A stretch of DNA of 7,524 bases, from contig JANRJB010000085.1 of NCBI GenBank assembly GCA_033764265.1, positions 1 to 7,524 on the forward strand. Direction: 5' to 3'. The position numbers were made by a program, and so were the translations under genes. The DNA is from VGEM01 sp033764265 (GTDB lineage: Bacteria; Pseudomonadota; Alphaproteobacteria; Rhodospirillales; Rhodospirillaceae). Below are positions 1 through 5,773 of the stretch, piece by piece (position 1 is the first letter of the stretch; each line of letters starts with the position of its first letter). The notes beneath the pieces are model-generated. The model saw only the letters and a list, made by a program, of their open reading frames with translations, did not search any database and was not told the DNA's origin.

Positions 1-1
1 C

Positions 2-1066
2 CCGGACACGGTGTTCGTCTCGGCCACGCCGGGGCCGTGGGAGCTGGAACGCACCGGCGGTGCATTCGTCGAGCAGGTGATCCGCCCGACCGGGCTGATC
101 GACCCGGTGTGCATCGTGCGGCCGGCCTCGAGCCAGGTCGATGATCTCTTGGGCGAAGTGAAGGCGGTGGCCAAGCGCGGCTTCCGCACGCTGGTGACCG
201 TGCTGACCAAGCGCATGGCCGAGGACCTGACCGAGTACCTGCATGAACATGGAATCCGCGTGCGCTACATGCACTCGGACATCGAGACCCTGGAGCGCAT
301 CGAGATCATCCGGGATTTGCGCCTGGGCGCGTTCGACGTGCTGGTGGGCATCAACCTGCTGCGCGAGGGGCTCGACATTCCCGAATGCGCGCTGGTGGCG
401 ATTTTGGACGCCGACAAGGAAGGCTTCCTGCGCTCGCAGACCTCGCTGGTGCAGACCATCGGCCGCGCGGCGCGCAACCTGGACGGCCGTGTGATCCTGT
501 ACGCCGACCACATGACCAGGTCGCTCGACACCGCCATCGCCGAGACCAACCGCCGGCGCGAGAAGCAGACGGCCTACAACGCCGCCCACGGCATCACGCC
601 CGAAAGCGTGAAAACGCGCATCGCCGACGTGCTCGACACCGTCTACGAGCAGGACTACCTGACCGTCGACACCGGCCTGGCCGAGGAACCGCACCTGATC
701 GGCCACAACCTCGCCGCTACGCTCGCCGACCTCGAGGCCAAGATGCGCGCGGCCGCCGCCGACCTGGAGTTCGAGGAGGCCGCGCGGCTGCGCGACGAGA
801 TCAAGCGGCTGGAGGCGCTGGCGCTGGAGTTCGGCGGCGAGAATTCCGACGCGCTGGAAGAGTCGTTTCCGAAGCCGGGCGACGCCGCGCCCGACAAGCC
901 GCGCCGCGCCGCACCTGCCCGCAGCAAGTCGCAGCCGGCGCCGGGCCCGCTGGCCGACGCGCTGGCGCGGGGCAAGGGGGCGCGGGGATCGGGGGCGCGG
1001 GGAAGAGGCAACACCAAGCCGGGCGCGCCGCCGCGCCGGCCGATCAAGCGCCGCACGGGGGCGTAA
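2..1066 (+). CDS. uvrB: UvrABC system protein B, C-terminal part (5' end outside window)
   Basis: This is the damage-recognition helicase-like subunit of nucleotide excision repair. It is loaded by UvrA and then recruits UvrC. The reading frame is open at the left edge, so the gene starts upstream and the GTG at 11 is internal. What is visible begins with the conserved VFVSATPGPWEL segment, followed by helicase domain 3. That domain has motif V (VGINLLREGLDIPE, about 344-385) and motif VI with its arginine fingers (QTIGRAARN, about 452-478). A UVR domain (about 713-820, LEFEEAARLRDEIKRLEAL) is the UvrC-contact coiled coil. The Walker A motif and the beta-hairpin must lie upstream. After the UVR domain comes a basic, Pro/Ala/Gly-rich tail of about 65 residues (866-1063), absent from E. 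coli UvrB; as I recall, many alphaproteobacteria have such tails. The identity is near certain from residue-level similarity along the whole fragment. Confidence 0.97.
   Translation, partial: PDTVFVSATPGPWELERTGGAFVEQVIRPTGLIDPVCIVRPASSQVDDLLGEVKAVAKRGFRTLVTVLTKRMAEDLTEYLHEHGIRVRYMHSDIETLERIEIIRDLRLGAFDVLVGINLLREGLDIPECALVAILDADKEGFLRSQTSLVQTIGRAARNLDGRVILYADHMTRSLDTAIAETNRRREKQTAYNAAHGITPESVKTRIADVLDTVYEQDYLTVDTGLAEEPHLIGHNLAATLADLEAKMRAAAADLEFEEAARLRDEIKRLEALALEFGGENSDALEESFPKPGDAAPDKPRRAAPARSKSQPAPGPLADALARGKGARGSGARGRGNTKPGAPPRRPIKRRTGA
976..1003 (+). repeat. 13-nt direct repeat in the uvrB tail
   Basis: The 13-mer GGGGGCGCGGGGA occurs at 976-988 and again at 991-1003, a 15-nt (five-codon) period. 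It encodes the KGARGSGARGRG part of the basic UvrB tail. The in-frame period fits a small tandem duplication by slippage in a region under weak sequence constraint. Confidence 0.7.
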
Positions 1067-1094
1067 CCCGATCGCTCATGCCCACGGATCATGC

Positions 1095-1142
1095 CATTGG
1101 GGTCGGAGTAATTTGAAAAAGCAATTTACTCCGACCCCATTG
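1095..1142. repeat. imperfect 20-bp inverted repeat between uvrB and pssA
   Basis: The left arm (1095-1114) and right arm (1123-1142) pair at 18 of 20 positions, with T-T mismatches at 1097/1140 and 1112/1125 and an 8-nt loop, GAAAAAGC. The uninterrupted core is TGGGGTCGGAGTAA against TTACTCCGACCCCA. The element is AT-richer than its surroundings and fills most of the gap between the convergent uvrB and pssA stops. No run of T follows the stem on either strand, so it is not a textbook intrinsic terminator, though it could still block read-through. From memory, GGGGTC(A/G)GAGT...ACTC(T/C)GACCCC arms recur in many proteobacterial genomes as dispersed palindromes, sometimes near REP-associated (Y1) transposases. 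That parallel is recollection, not a search result. Confidence 0.8.
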
Positions 1143-1156
1143 AAAAATTCTCGCCA

Positions 1157-2035
1157 CTACCGCGCCTTGGCGATGTCCGGCGGCGGCGGGGCGAGGCCAG
1201 CGTCGCGGGCGGCCAGGCGGCGGTAGCTCGACCAGCTGACCGGAATGCTGGCGAGGTAGGTCACGCCGATGGCGGTCCAGGTCAGCCACGGGTCGGTGAC
1301 CATGAACGCGGCCATGACGCCGACGAACAGCATGAACGGCACCACCCACTGCGGCTTGAGGCGGAAGTTCTTGGCGGCGTAGGTCGGCACGCGGCTGACC
1401 ATCAGGAACGACGACACCAGCAGGAAGCCGCCGACCACGACCGGGTGGCCGAAGAAGCCGGGCGCGACCTCGAAGCTGGCGATCATCGGCAGCACCGCCA
1501 GGCCCGCGCCGCCCGGCGCCGGCACGCCGGTGAAATAGCTGTGCGCCCACGGCGGCAGGTCGGGCTGGCCAAGCATGGCGTTGAAACGCGCCAGCCGCAG
1601 CACGCAGCACACCGCGTGCAGCAGGCACAACGCCCAGCCGATCGAGCCGGCGTTATGCATCGCCCACAGGTAGACCATCATCGCCGGCGCGACGCCGAAA
1701 CTGACCGCGTCGGCCAGCGAATCCAATTCCTCGCCGAACTTGCTGGTCGAACGCAACAGCCGCGCGACGCGGCCGTCGATGCTGTCGAGGAACGCGGCGA
1801 TGATCAGCGCCACCACCGCGCGTTCCCACTGCTCGTTCAGCGCGTAGCGGATGGCGGTGAGCCCGGCGCACATGGCGAGCAGCGTCACCAGGTTGGGCAT
1901 CATCCGGTTGAACGACAGCGTGCCGATCCGCCGGAACCGGCGACGCCGGGGCGGCGGCGGCGGGGCCGCGTCCCGGTCGGCGTCGAGATCGGGGTCCAGA
2001 TCGGGGTCGCGGTCGGGATCGTCCGGTGGCGCCAT
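1157..2035 (-). CDS. pssA: CDP-diacylglycerol--serine O-phosphatidyltransferase (phosphatidylserine synthase)
   Basis: This 292-residue inner-membrane enzyme transfers phosphatidate from CDP-diacylglycerol to L-serine, giving phosphatidylserine and CMP. This is the committed step to phosphatidylethanolamine. The CDP-alcohol phosphatidyltransferase signature DG(x)2AR(x)8G(x)3D(x)3D is complete: D87, G88, A91, R92, G101, D105 and D109. Several hydrophobic spans surround it, at roughly residues 47-65, 73-86, 111-125, 131-148, 174-190, 198-213, 229-246 and 250-266. The ATG at 2035 is chosen because it lies 16 nt after the psd stop and has GGAG (2044-2047) 8 nt upstream. An earlier in-frame ATG at 2125 would lie inside psd. 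The first 36 or so residues are odd: an acidic DPD/DLD repeat, then a proline run, then an arginine cluster before the membrane domain. The gene is probably cotranscribed with psd. Confidence 0.95.
   Translation of the reverse strand: MAPPDDPDRDPDLDPDLDADRDAAPPPPPRRRRFRRIGTLSFNRMMPNLVTLLAMCAGLTAIRYALNEQWERAVVALIIAAFLDSIDGRVARLLRSTSKFGEELDSLADAVSFGVAPAMMVYLWAMHNAGSIGWALCLLHAVCCVLRLARFNAMLGQPDLPPWAHSYFTGVPAPGGAGLAVLPMIASFEVAPGFFGHPVVVGGFLLVSSFLMVSRVPTYAAKNFRLKPQWVVPFMLFVGVMAAFMVTDPWLTWTAIGVTYLASIPVSWSSYRRLAARDAGLAPPPPDIAKAR
1986..2008 (-). repeat. 12-nt-period repeat coding the acidic PssA N-terminus
   Basis: AGATCGGGGTC is present at 1986-1996 and 1998-2008 on the + strand, with related GGTCGGGATC copies towards 2020. 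On the coding strand this gives the tandem DPDL/DPDR/DADR array in the first 22 residues of PssA. The 12-nt unit (four codons) keeps the frame. It looks like slippage-driven expansion in a non-catalytic extension. Confidence 0.6.
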
Positions 2036-2051
2036 GGTTCGCGCTCCGCGC

Positions 2052-2759
2052 CTAGCGCTTTTCGCCCTCGCGGGCGGGTTCGGACGAGGCCGCGTCCGCC
2101 AGCACGGTCTCGCCGGCCACGGCATGCTGGCCGACGGCGACCAGCGGCGCCACGCCCGGCGGCAGGTAGACGTCGACGCGGCTGCCGAAGCGGATCATGC
2201 CGAAGCGCTGGCCGGTGCCGAGCTGCTGGCCGACGCGCACGTCGCAGCGGATGCGACGCGCCACCAGTCCGGCGATCTGCACCACCGCGTACTCGGCGCC
2301 GCCCTCGGTTTTCAGGCGCAGCGCCTGGCGTTCGTTATCCTCGCTGGCCTTGTCGAGCGTGGCGTTGAGGAACTTGCCGGGGGTGTATTCCTCTTTCACC
2401 ACGGTGCCGGCGATGGGCGCGCGGTTCACGTGGCAGTCGAACACGCTCATGAACACGCTGATGCGCGTGCGCGGCTCGGCGCCCATGTCGAGCTCGGGCG
2501 GCGGCGGCGCTTGGCCGATCATCTGCACGTAGCCGTCGGCCGGGCTGATGACCAGTCCGGCGCGCGTGGGGGTGACGCGGTCGGGATCGCGGAAGAAGTA
2601 GAAGCACCAGACGCTGGCCGCCAATCCGGCCACGCCCAGCGGCGTCCAGATCCAGTACAGGATCAGCGTGGCGAGCAGGAATATGGCGACGAAGCCCGGC
2701 CCCTCGGGGTGCAGGGGCGGCAGCAGATAGGTGCGCCACGTGATCTCGGCGGATGTCAT
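2052..2759 (-). CDS. psd: phosphatidylserine decarboxylase proenzyme, short form
   Basis: This 235-residue pyruvoyl-dependent enzyme converts phosphatidylserine to phosphatidylethanolamine at the inner membrane. It starts with LLPPLHPEG, typical of the short PSD-A-like proteins paired with PssA, and has a hydrophobic anchor at about residues 22-54. The proposed self-cleavage triad is visible: D75 in SPADG, H110 in DCHVNR, and S193 in RFGSRVDVYLP. Cleavage between G192 and S193 would make a large beta chain and a short alpha chain of about 43 residues carrying the N-terminal pyruvoyl group. The usual LGST of the long E. coli form is replaced by FGS, as in the short family. The length is normal. 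The ATG at 2759 is the natural start, although its GGAG lies about 12 nt away, which is loose. The stop is 16 nt before pssA, so the two are one operon. Confidence 0.96.
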   Translation of the reverse strand: MTSAEITWRTYLLPPLHPEGPGFVAIFLLATLILYWIWTPLGVAGLAASVWCFYFFRDPDRVTPTRAGLVISPADGYVQMIGQAPPPPELDMGAEPRTRISVFMSVFDCHVNRAPIAGTVVKEEYTPGKFLNATLDKASEDNERQALRLKTEGGAEYAVVQIAGLVARRIRCDVRVGQQLGTGQRFGMIRFGSRVDVYLPPGVAPLVAVGQHAVAGETVLADAASSEPAREGEKR

Positions 2760-2791
2760 CGGCGGGCGGGCTCCGGCTGTGGAACGGCGGC

Positions 2792-2797
2792 ACTATA
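2792..2797 (-). promoter_or_regulatory. possible -10 box for psd-pssA
   Basis: On the minus strand TATAGT lies 32 nt upstream of the psd ATG, in an otherwise very GC-rich 89-nt gap after the lysM stop. No good -35 box is seen at 17 nt. Transcription from here would give a leader of about 25 nt. The call rests on one hexamer and is weak. Confidence 0.3.
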
Positions 2798-2848
2798 CAT
2801 GGCGGCGGAGCCTGCGAAAACAAGGCCGCCGCGGGCCCGTCGACCGCG

Positions 2849-3853
2849 TCAGGACGGATTGGCCGGCGGCATCTGGAAGGTCTGCCCGGGATAGATCAGG
2901 TTGGGATCCTTGATCTGGTCCTGGTTGGCCTCGAAGATCACCGTGTACATGGTGCCGCGGCCGTAGACGCGCCGGGCGATGCGCCACAGGCTGTTGCCGC
3001 GCACCACCGTCACCGAGCCGGGCGGCGCGTCGAGCTGGTCCTGCGTCACCGCGAACGGCACCTCGATGCGCGCCAGCACCGTGTCGTTGGCGCCGAGCTG
3101 GTCGACGCGCACCTGATGGCCGCCGACGGCGGCGCGCGCGTCGCTGTCGAGCGTCCAGTTGCCCAGCGCATCGGCGGTCGCGGTGCCGATCGGCTGACCA
3201 TCCAGGTACACCTGCACGGTCGCGTTCGGATCGGCCTTGCCGCTGAGCGCGATCTTGCCGGTTTCGTCGTAGTCGAGCGTCTCCAGCACCAGGCGCATCA
3301 GCTCGGGCGGCGTGTTGGGGCCCTGCAGCACGCGGCTGCGGCCGCCGTCGCGGGCCTGCTCGACGATCAAGACCTCGCCGCCGCGTTCGGGCACCGACAT
3401 CACCACCACGTTCTCCGACTGCAGCGGCGTGCCGCCGGGCCGGGCCGCGCGCAATGACAGCTGGCGCGTGCCGGGCGGCAGCGGGCGGGCGGGCGTGAAC
3501 ACCCATTCCCCGTTGGCGTCTGCGGTGACGCGGCCGAGCTCGGTTTCGCCGTCGAGGATGACGACGATCGCCCCCGGTTCGGCGCGGCCGGCCATCACCG
3601 TGTTGCCGGCGGCGTCGATGCGCACCACGTCGAAGCTGGGGGCGGCCAGCTTGGGCGCATCGGCGCCCAGCGTCGGGCGGGCCGGCTGGGGCGGTACGTC
3701 GGGTTTCTGCAAGGTGGTGTTGAGCACCAGTGCGGCGGCCACCAACAGCACGCCGACGACGCCGATGACCACCGGCTTGTTGATGGCGCCGCGCGGTTTC
3801 TCGCGCGACGTGTCCCGCTCGGGGGGATCAGGACGATCAGGAGCTTCGGTCAT
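2849..3853 (-). CDS. membrane-anchored Ig-like/LysM peptidoglycan-binding protein
   Basis: This is a 334-residue protein with a type II layout. It has a charged, Pro/Asp-rich cytoplasmic tail (1-25) and one membrane span (about 26-45, NKPVVIGVVGVLLVAAALVL), followed by a Pro-rich linker. Two bacterial Ig-like beta-sandwich repeats follow (about 72-137 and 192-267), sharing ADPNATVQVYLDG...G.ATAD..GNWT features. A C-terminal LysM domain (about 281-328) has VVRGNSLWRIARRVYG, then YTVIFEANQDQIKDPNLIYPGQ. LysM binds the glycan backbone of peptidoglycan, so the protein should tether the inner membrane to the wall or present the Ig domains in the periplasm. No hydrolase domain is visible. The ATG at 3853 is chosen over one at 3994 because the longer form adds low-complexity sequence without a membrane or domain signal, and because a possible ribosome site (GGTGA) precedes 3853. 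It lies upstream of psd on the same strand, 89 nt away. The exact function is unknown. Confidence 0.85.
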   Translation of the reverse strand: MTEAPDRPDPPERDTSREKPRGAINKPVVIGVVGVLLVAAALVLNTTLQKPDVPPQPARPTLGADAPKLAAPSFDVVRIDAAGNTVMAGRAEPGAIVVILDGETELGRVTADANGEWVFTPARPLPPGTRQLSLRAARPGGTPLQSENVVVMSVPERGGEVLIVEQARDGGRSRVLQGPNTPPELMRLVLETLDYDETGKIALSGKADPNATVQVYLDGQPIGTATADALGNWTLDSDARAAVGGHQVRVDQLGANDTVLARIEVPFAVTQDQLDAPPGSVTVVRGNSLWRIARRVYGRGTMYTVIFEANQDQIKDPNLIYPGQTFQMPPANPS

Positions 3854-3871
3854 GTCGGTCACCGGTTCTTG

Positions 3872-3888
3872 GCGCCCGTTGCGGGCGC
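3872..3888 (-). other. small hairpin in the leader of the LysM gene
   Basis: GCGCCCG (3872-3878) and CGGGCGC (3882-3888) form a perfect 7-bp stem with a 3-nt loop, starting 18 nt upstream of the LysM gene's ATG and just before its ribosome site. It could modulate translation, but GC-rich DNA makes such stems by chance. Confidence 0.35.
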
Positions 3889-3939
3889 TGGGTTGTTGTC
3901 GTTGCGCGCCGCCGGGGGCCGGCGCCACCACCGGCGCGG

Positions 3940-3945
3940 AGTATA
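3940..3945 (-). promoter_or_regulatory. possible -10 box for the LysM gene
   Basis: The minus strand reads TATACT at this site, 86 nt upstream of the LysM gene's ATG and 35 nt after the stop of the preceding membrane-protein gene. No convincing -35 is found at 16-18 nt. It suggests the LysM gene can be transcribed on its own rather than only from upstream. Confidence 0.3.
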
Positions 3946-3965
3946 ACTGATCGCGCCCGGCAGCG

Positions 3966-3980
3966 CCGCGAAATTCGCGG
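3966..3980 (-). other. hairpin directly after the membrane-protein stop codon
   Basis: CCGCG (3966-3970) pairs with CGCGG (3976-3980) around a 5-nt AT loop; the whole is CCGCGAAATTCGCGG. It abuts the TAA of the upstream membrane-protein gene. It may act as a terminator or 3'-end stabiliser, but no T-run follows on the minus strand, so an intrinsic terminator is not established. Confidence 0.35.
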
Positions 3981-4805
3981 TTAGTCCGAAGCACCCGCCA
4001 GGATCAGCGGCACGGCGATGGCGATCGGCAGCGCGGCGCAGCCGATCAGTACCAGCACGTACAGAATGGCGCTGATGCCCCCGGCCGGCAGCGGCACGCG
4101 CTGCGCCGTGCGGTCGGCGAACACGAGAAACAGCAGCACCGCCAGGCCCGGCCCCGCGCCGGGATGGCGTTCGGCCAGCGCCCACGCGCATCCCGCCACC
4201 AGCGCGGCGGCCACCAGCGACGCGCCCGGTGTGACGCCGGCGGCCACGGTCAGCGCGGCGACCGCCGCCGGCACCAGCGCCAGGGCCACCAGCGCGGCGG
4301 TGACCAGCACCGCGCGATCGTCCAGTGCCGCCGCGGCCGCGGCCACCGCCGCGACGGCGGCGAACAGCATGACCAGGCCGGTGGGCGGATGGCCCTGCAC
4401 CGAAATCAGCCGCAACACGACGACCAGCCAAACGACGGCGAGCGCGGCGATGGCGGCCACGTCGCGCAGCGCCGACGGCCAGGCCAGACCACCCATCACC
4501 GACAGCGCCGCGCAGCCCAGCACGAAGGCCGCGATCAGCCCGCGGCGCAGCGCGGCCGGCGGCCAGAGCCAATCGAGCGCGAGCCCGAGCAGCGCCGCGC
4601 CGAGCGCGATGTGGCCCAGGCGCGAGACCGCGTCGAACGCGATCCAGCCCGGCGCCAACGCCAGCGCCCAGCCCGCGCCGAAGCCCAGCGCCAGCGCGGG
4701 CGCGGCCAGGCGCAGCCAGCGCTCCGGCCCGGCCGCAAGGCGAGCGCCGGCCAGAACGACGGCGGCGATGGCGAAGGACAACGCGTAGGGAAGGCTTTGC
4801 TGCAT
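3981..4805 (-). CDS. unrecognised polytopic membrane protein
   Basis: I do not recognise this 274-residue protein. It is dominated by Ala/Leu/Val hydrophobic stretches, giving about 9-10 predicted membrane spans (near 5-24, 33-52, 62-81, 88-108, 115-134, 142-161, 165-190, 194-211, 219-230 and 245-270). There are few charged residues, no clear signature and no soluble domain. Its only notable polar loops are WLRL after span 1, LRLISVQGHPP near 131-141, and FADRTAQRVPLP near 229-240. Homologues, if any, are likely listed as hypothetical or permease-like. The ATG at 4805 is preferred. Any longer reading would run antisense through the coding sequence of the divergent cytochrome b561 gene, and that extra stretch is His/Gln-rich and implausible. 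The start lies 54 nt from the start of the divergent cytochrome gene, so the two may share a control region. It is on the same strand as the LysM, psd and pssA genes, but a 127-nt gap follows. Confidence 0.72.
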   Translation of the reverse strand: MQQSLPYALSFAIAAVVLAGARLAAGPERWLRLAAPALALGFGAGWALALAPGWIAFDAVSRLGHIALGAALLGLALDWLWPPAALRRGLIAAFVLGCAALSVMGGLAWPSALRDVAAIAALAVVWLVVVLRLISVQGHPPTGLVMLFAAVAAVAAAAAALDDRAVLVTAALVALALVPAAVAALTVAAGVTPGASLVAAALVAGCAWALAERHPGAGPGLAVLLFLVFADRTAQRVPLPAGGISAILYVLVLIGCAALPIAIAVPLILAGASD

Positions 4806-4825
4806 GATCGGCGGCACAATATCAT
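4797..4825 (+). promoter_or_regulatory. possible promoter for the cytochrome b561 gene
   Basis: TTGCTG (4797-4802) and TATCAT (4820-4825) are separated by 17 nt. The -10 matches consensus at 5 of 6 positions and the -35 at 3 of 6. Transcription would start near 4832, just ahead of the strong ribosome site of the cytochrome gene. The boxes overlap the 5' end of the divergent membrane-protein gene, so expression of the two could interfere. This is pattern matching only. Confidence 0.35.
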
Positions 4826-4847
4826 GACTTCGAATCGGACGCGCGAT

Positions 4848-4854
4848 GGGGAGG
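4848..4854 (+). promoter_or_regulatory. ribosome binding site fixing the cytochrome b561 start
   Basis: GGGGAGG lies 5 nt upstream of the ATG at 4860, an excellent Shine-Dalgarno match and spacing. It favours 4860 over the in-frame ATG at 4824, which has no such site and overlaps the proposed -10 box. Confidence 0.75.
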
Positions 4855-4859
4855 CGACG

Positions 4860-5594
4860 ATGGCGAACGGCAGCGAACACGATGGCGGCACGCGCAAGGT
4901 GAAGGTGTGGGACGGCGCGACGCGGCTGTTCCACTGGGCGCTGGTTCTGTTGGTGCTGCTGTCGTACCTGACCGGCGAAGTCGGCGGCTTCGACTTCACC
5001 ATGCCCGGCAGCGGCGCCATGGTCGCCAACATGACCGTGCACATGTGGAGCGGGCTGCTGATCCTGGCCCTGGTCCTGTTCCGCATCGTCTGGGGGTTCG
5101 TGGGTTCGACCTCGGCGCGCTTCTCGGATTTCGTCAGGGGCCCGGGCGCGGTGATCGCTTATGTGTCGGGCGTGGCCAAGCGCTCCGCCAAGTTCGTCGC
5201 CGGCCACAACCCGGCCGGCGGGCTGATGGTGGTCATCATGCTGGTGCTGCTGCTGGGTCAGGCGATCGGCGGCCTGTTCGCCAAAGAGGACGACTTTTTC
5301 GGCATCGCCGGGCCGCTCAACAGCTTCGTCAGCGAGGAGACCGCCAAAACCATCACCGGGCTGCACAAGCAGAACTGGGAGATCATCGAAATCCTGGTGC
5401 TGGTGCACATCGCCGCGAACATATTGTACTGGATCGTGCTGAAGCAGAATCTGATCGTGGCCATGATCACCGGCGCGAAGGACGCCCCGGCCGGGGCCGC
5501 CGTGCCGGCGCTAAAATTCGCCTCGCCGCTGATGGCCGCCGTGGTCATGGCCGCGGCGCTGGGCGTGGTGCTGTACGTGCGCAGCCTGGGGTGA
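4860..5594 (+). CDS. cytochrome b561 / di-haem cytochrome b domain protein
   Basis: This 244-residue inner-membrane protein belongs to the cytochrome b561 / Ni-Fe-hydrogenase b-type group (COG3658-like). Such proteins pass electrons between the quinone pool and periplasmic c-type carriers. It opens with KVKVWDGATRLFHWALVLLVLLSY, the hallmark of this group. Spans lie at about residues 25-40, 58-80, 121-140 and 176-195, with a last helix near 222-241. Histidines suited to bind two b haems are H25 (LFHW), H61 (VHMWSG), H116 (GHNPAGG) and H183 (VHIAAN). The acidic loop between the third and fourth spans, about 141-175, probably faces the periplasm. The length is usual for the COG3658 type, including the extra C-terminal helix. 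A class II cytochrome c gene converges on it 180 nt downstream, a plausible redox partner. No catalytic subunit such as a hydrogenase or molybdoenzyme is present. Confidence 0.9.
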   Translation: MANGSEHDGGTRKVKVWDGATRLFHWALVLLVLLSYLTGEVGGFDFTMPGSGAMVANMTVHMWSGLLILALVLFRIVWGFVGSTSARFSDFVRGPGAVIAYVSGVAKRSAKFVAGHNPAGGLMVVIMLVLLLGQAIGGLFAKEDDFFGIAGPLNSFVSEETAKTITGLHKQNWEIIEILVLVHIAANILYWIVLKQNLIVAMITGAKDAPAGAAVPALKFASPLMAAVVMAAALGVVLYVRSLG

Positions 5595-5598
5595 AATC

Positions 5599-5613
5599 GG
5601 GGCGGCTCGCCCC
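5599..5613 (+). other. short GC hairpin after the cytochrome b561 stop
   Basis: GGGGCG (5599-5604) and CGCCCC (5608-5613) form a perfect 6-bp stem with loop GCT, 4 nt after the stop codon. It is followed by AACGAAAAA rather than T residues, so it is a possible 3'-end structure and not a canonical intrinsic terminator. Confidence 0.4.
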
Positions 5614-5620
5614 AACGAAA

Positions 5621-5749
5621 AACGCCCGCCCCTCAGAGCAATCAGCGCGAAGTCAACATCGCGCTGATTGCTCCTCCGGATTGACTTCGCATCGCGTCAT
5701 CCGAAAACCGGACATCCACTTTTCGGCGCGATGCGTTCGAGCGGGCGTT
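5621..5749. repeat. nested palindromic intergenic element (REP/MITE-like)
   Basis: Four inverted-repeat pairs fill this gap between convergent cytochrome genes. The outer pair is AACGCCCGC (5621-5629) with GCGGGCGTT (5741-5749). The first inner hairpin is a perfect 15-bp stem, 5636-5650 with 5659-5673, loop AGTCAACA. A 10-bp pair, GCGAAGTCAA (5647-5656) with TTGACTTCGC (5681-5690), overlaps that stem. The second inner hairpin joins GCATCGCG (5689-5696) with CGCGATGC (5727-5734), and inside it CCGAAAA (5701-5707) with TTTTCGG (5720-5726), with a TCAT bulge. This last hairpin closely resembles, from memory, the abundant alphaproteobacterial intergenic palindrome with core CCGAAAA..CCGG...CCACTTTTCGG flanked by GCATGATC-type arms. 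The element could also end transcription from both sides. Confidence 0.75.
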
Positions 5750-5773
5750 CTACCGTCGTCAGAGCAACTTCCG

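Noticed and set aside
1095..1142. Intrinsic terminator for uvrB or pssA
   Set aside because: The stem is strong, but neither strand has a T-run after the stem; it is reported as an inverted repeat instead.
1445..2894. Long plus-strand open frames opposite pssA and psd
   Set aside because: Arg/His/Ala-rich translations with no recognisable domain, antisense to genes with complete catalytic motifs; a GC-rich codon-bias artefact.
4164..4859. Plus-strand upstream extension of the cytochrome b561 frame
   Set aside because: Antisense to the membrane protein and Arg/Gln-rich; the strong GGGGAGG site and the KVKVWDGATRLFHW family start place the true start at 4860.
4806..5408. N-terminal extension of the minus-strand membrane protein to 5408
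   Set aside because: The added 201 residues are His/Gln/Asp-rich and exactly antisense to the cytochrome b561 coding sequence; the ATG at 4805 gives a sensible membrane-protein start.
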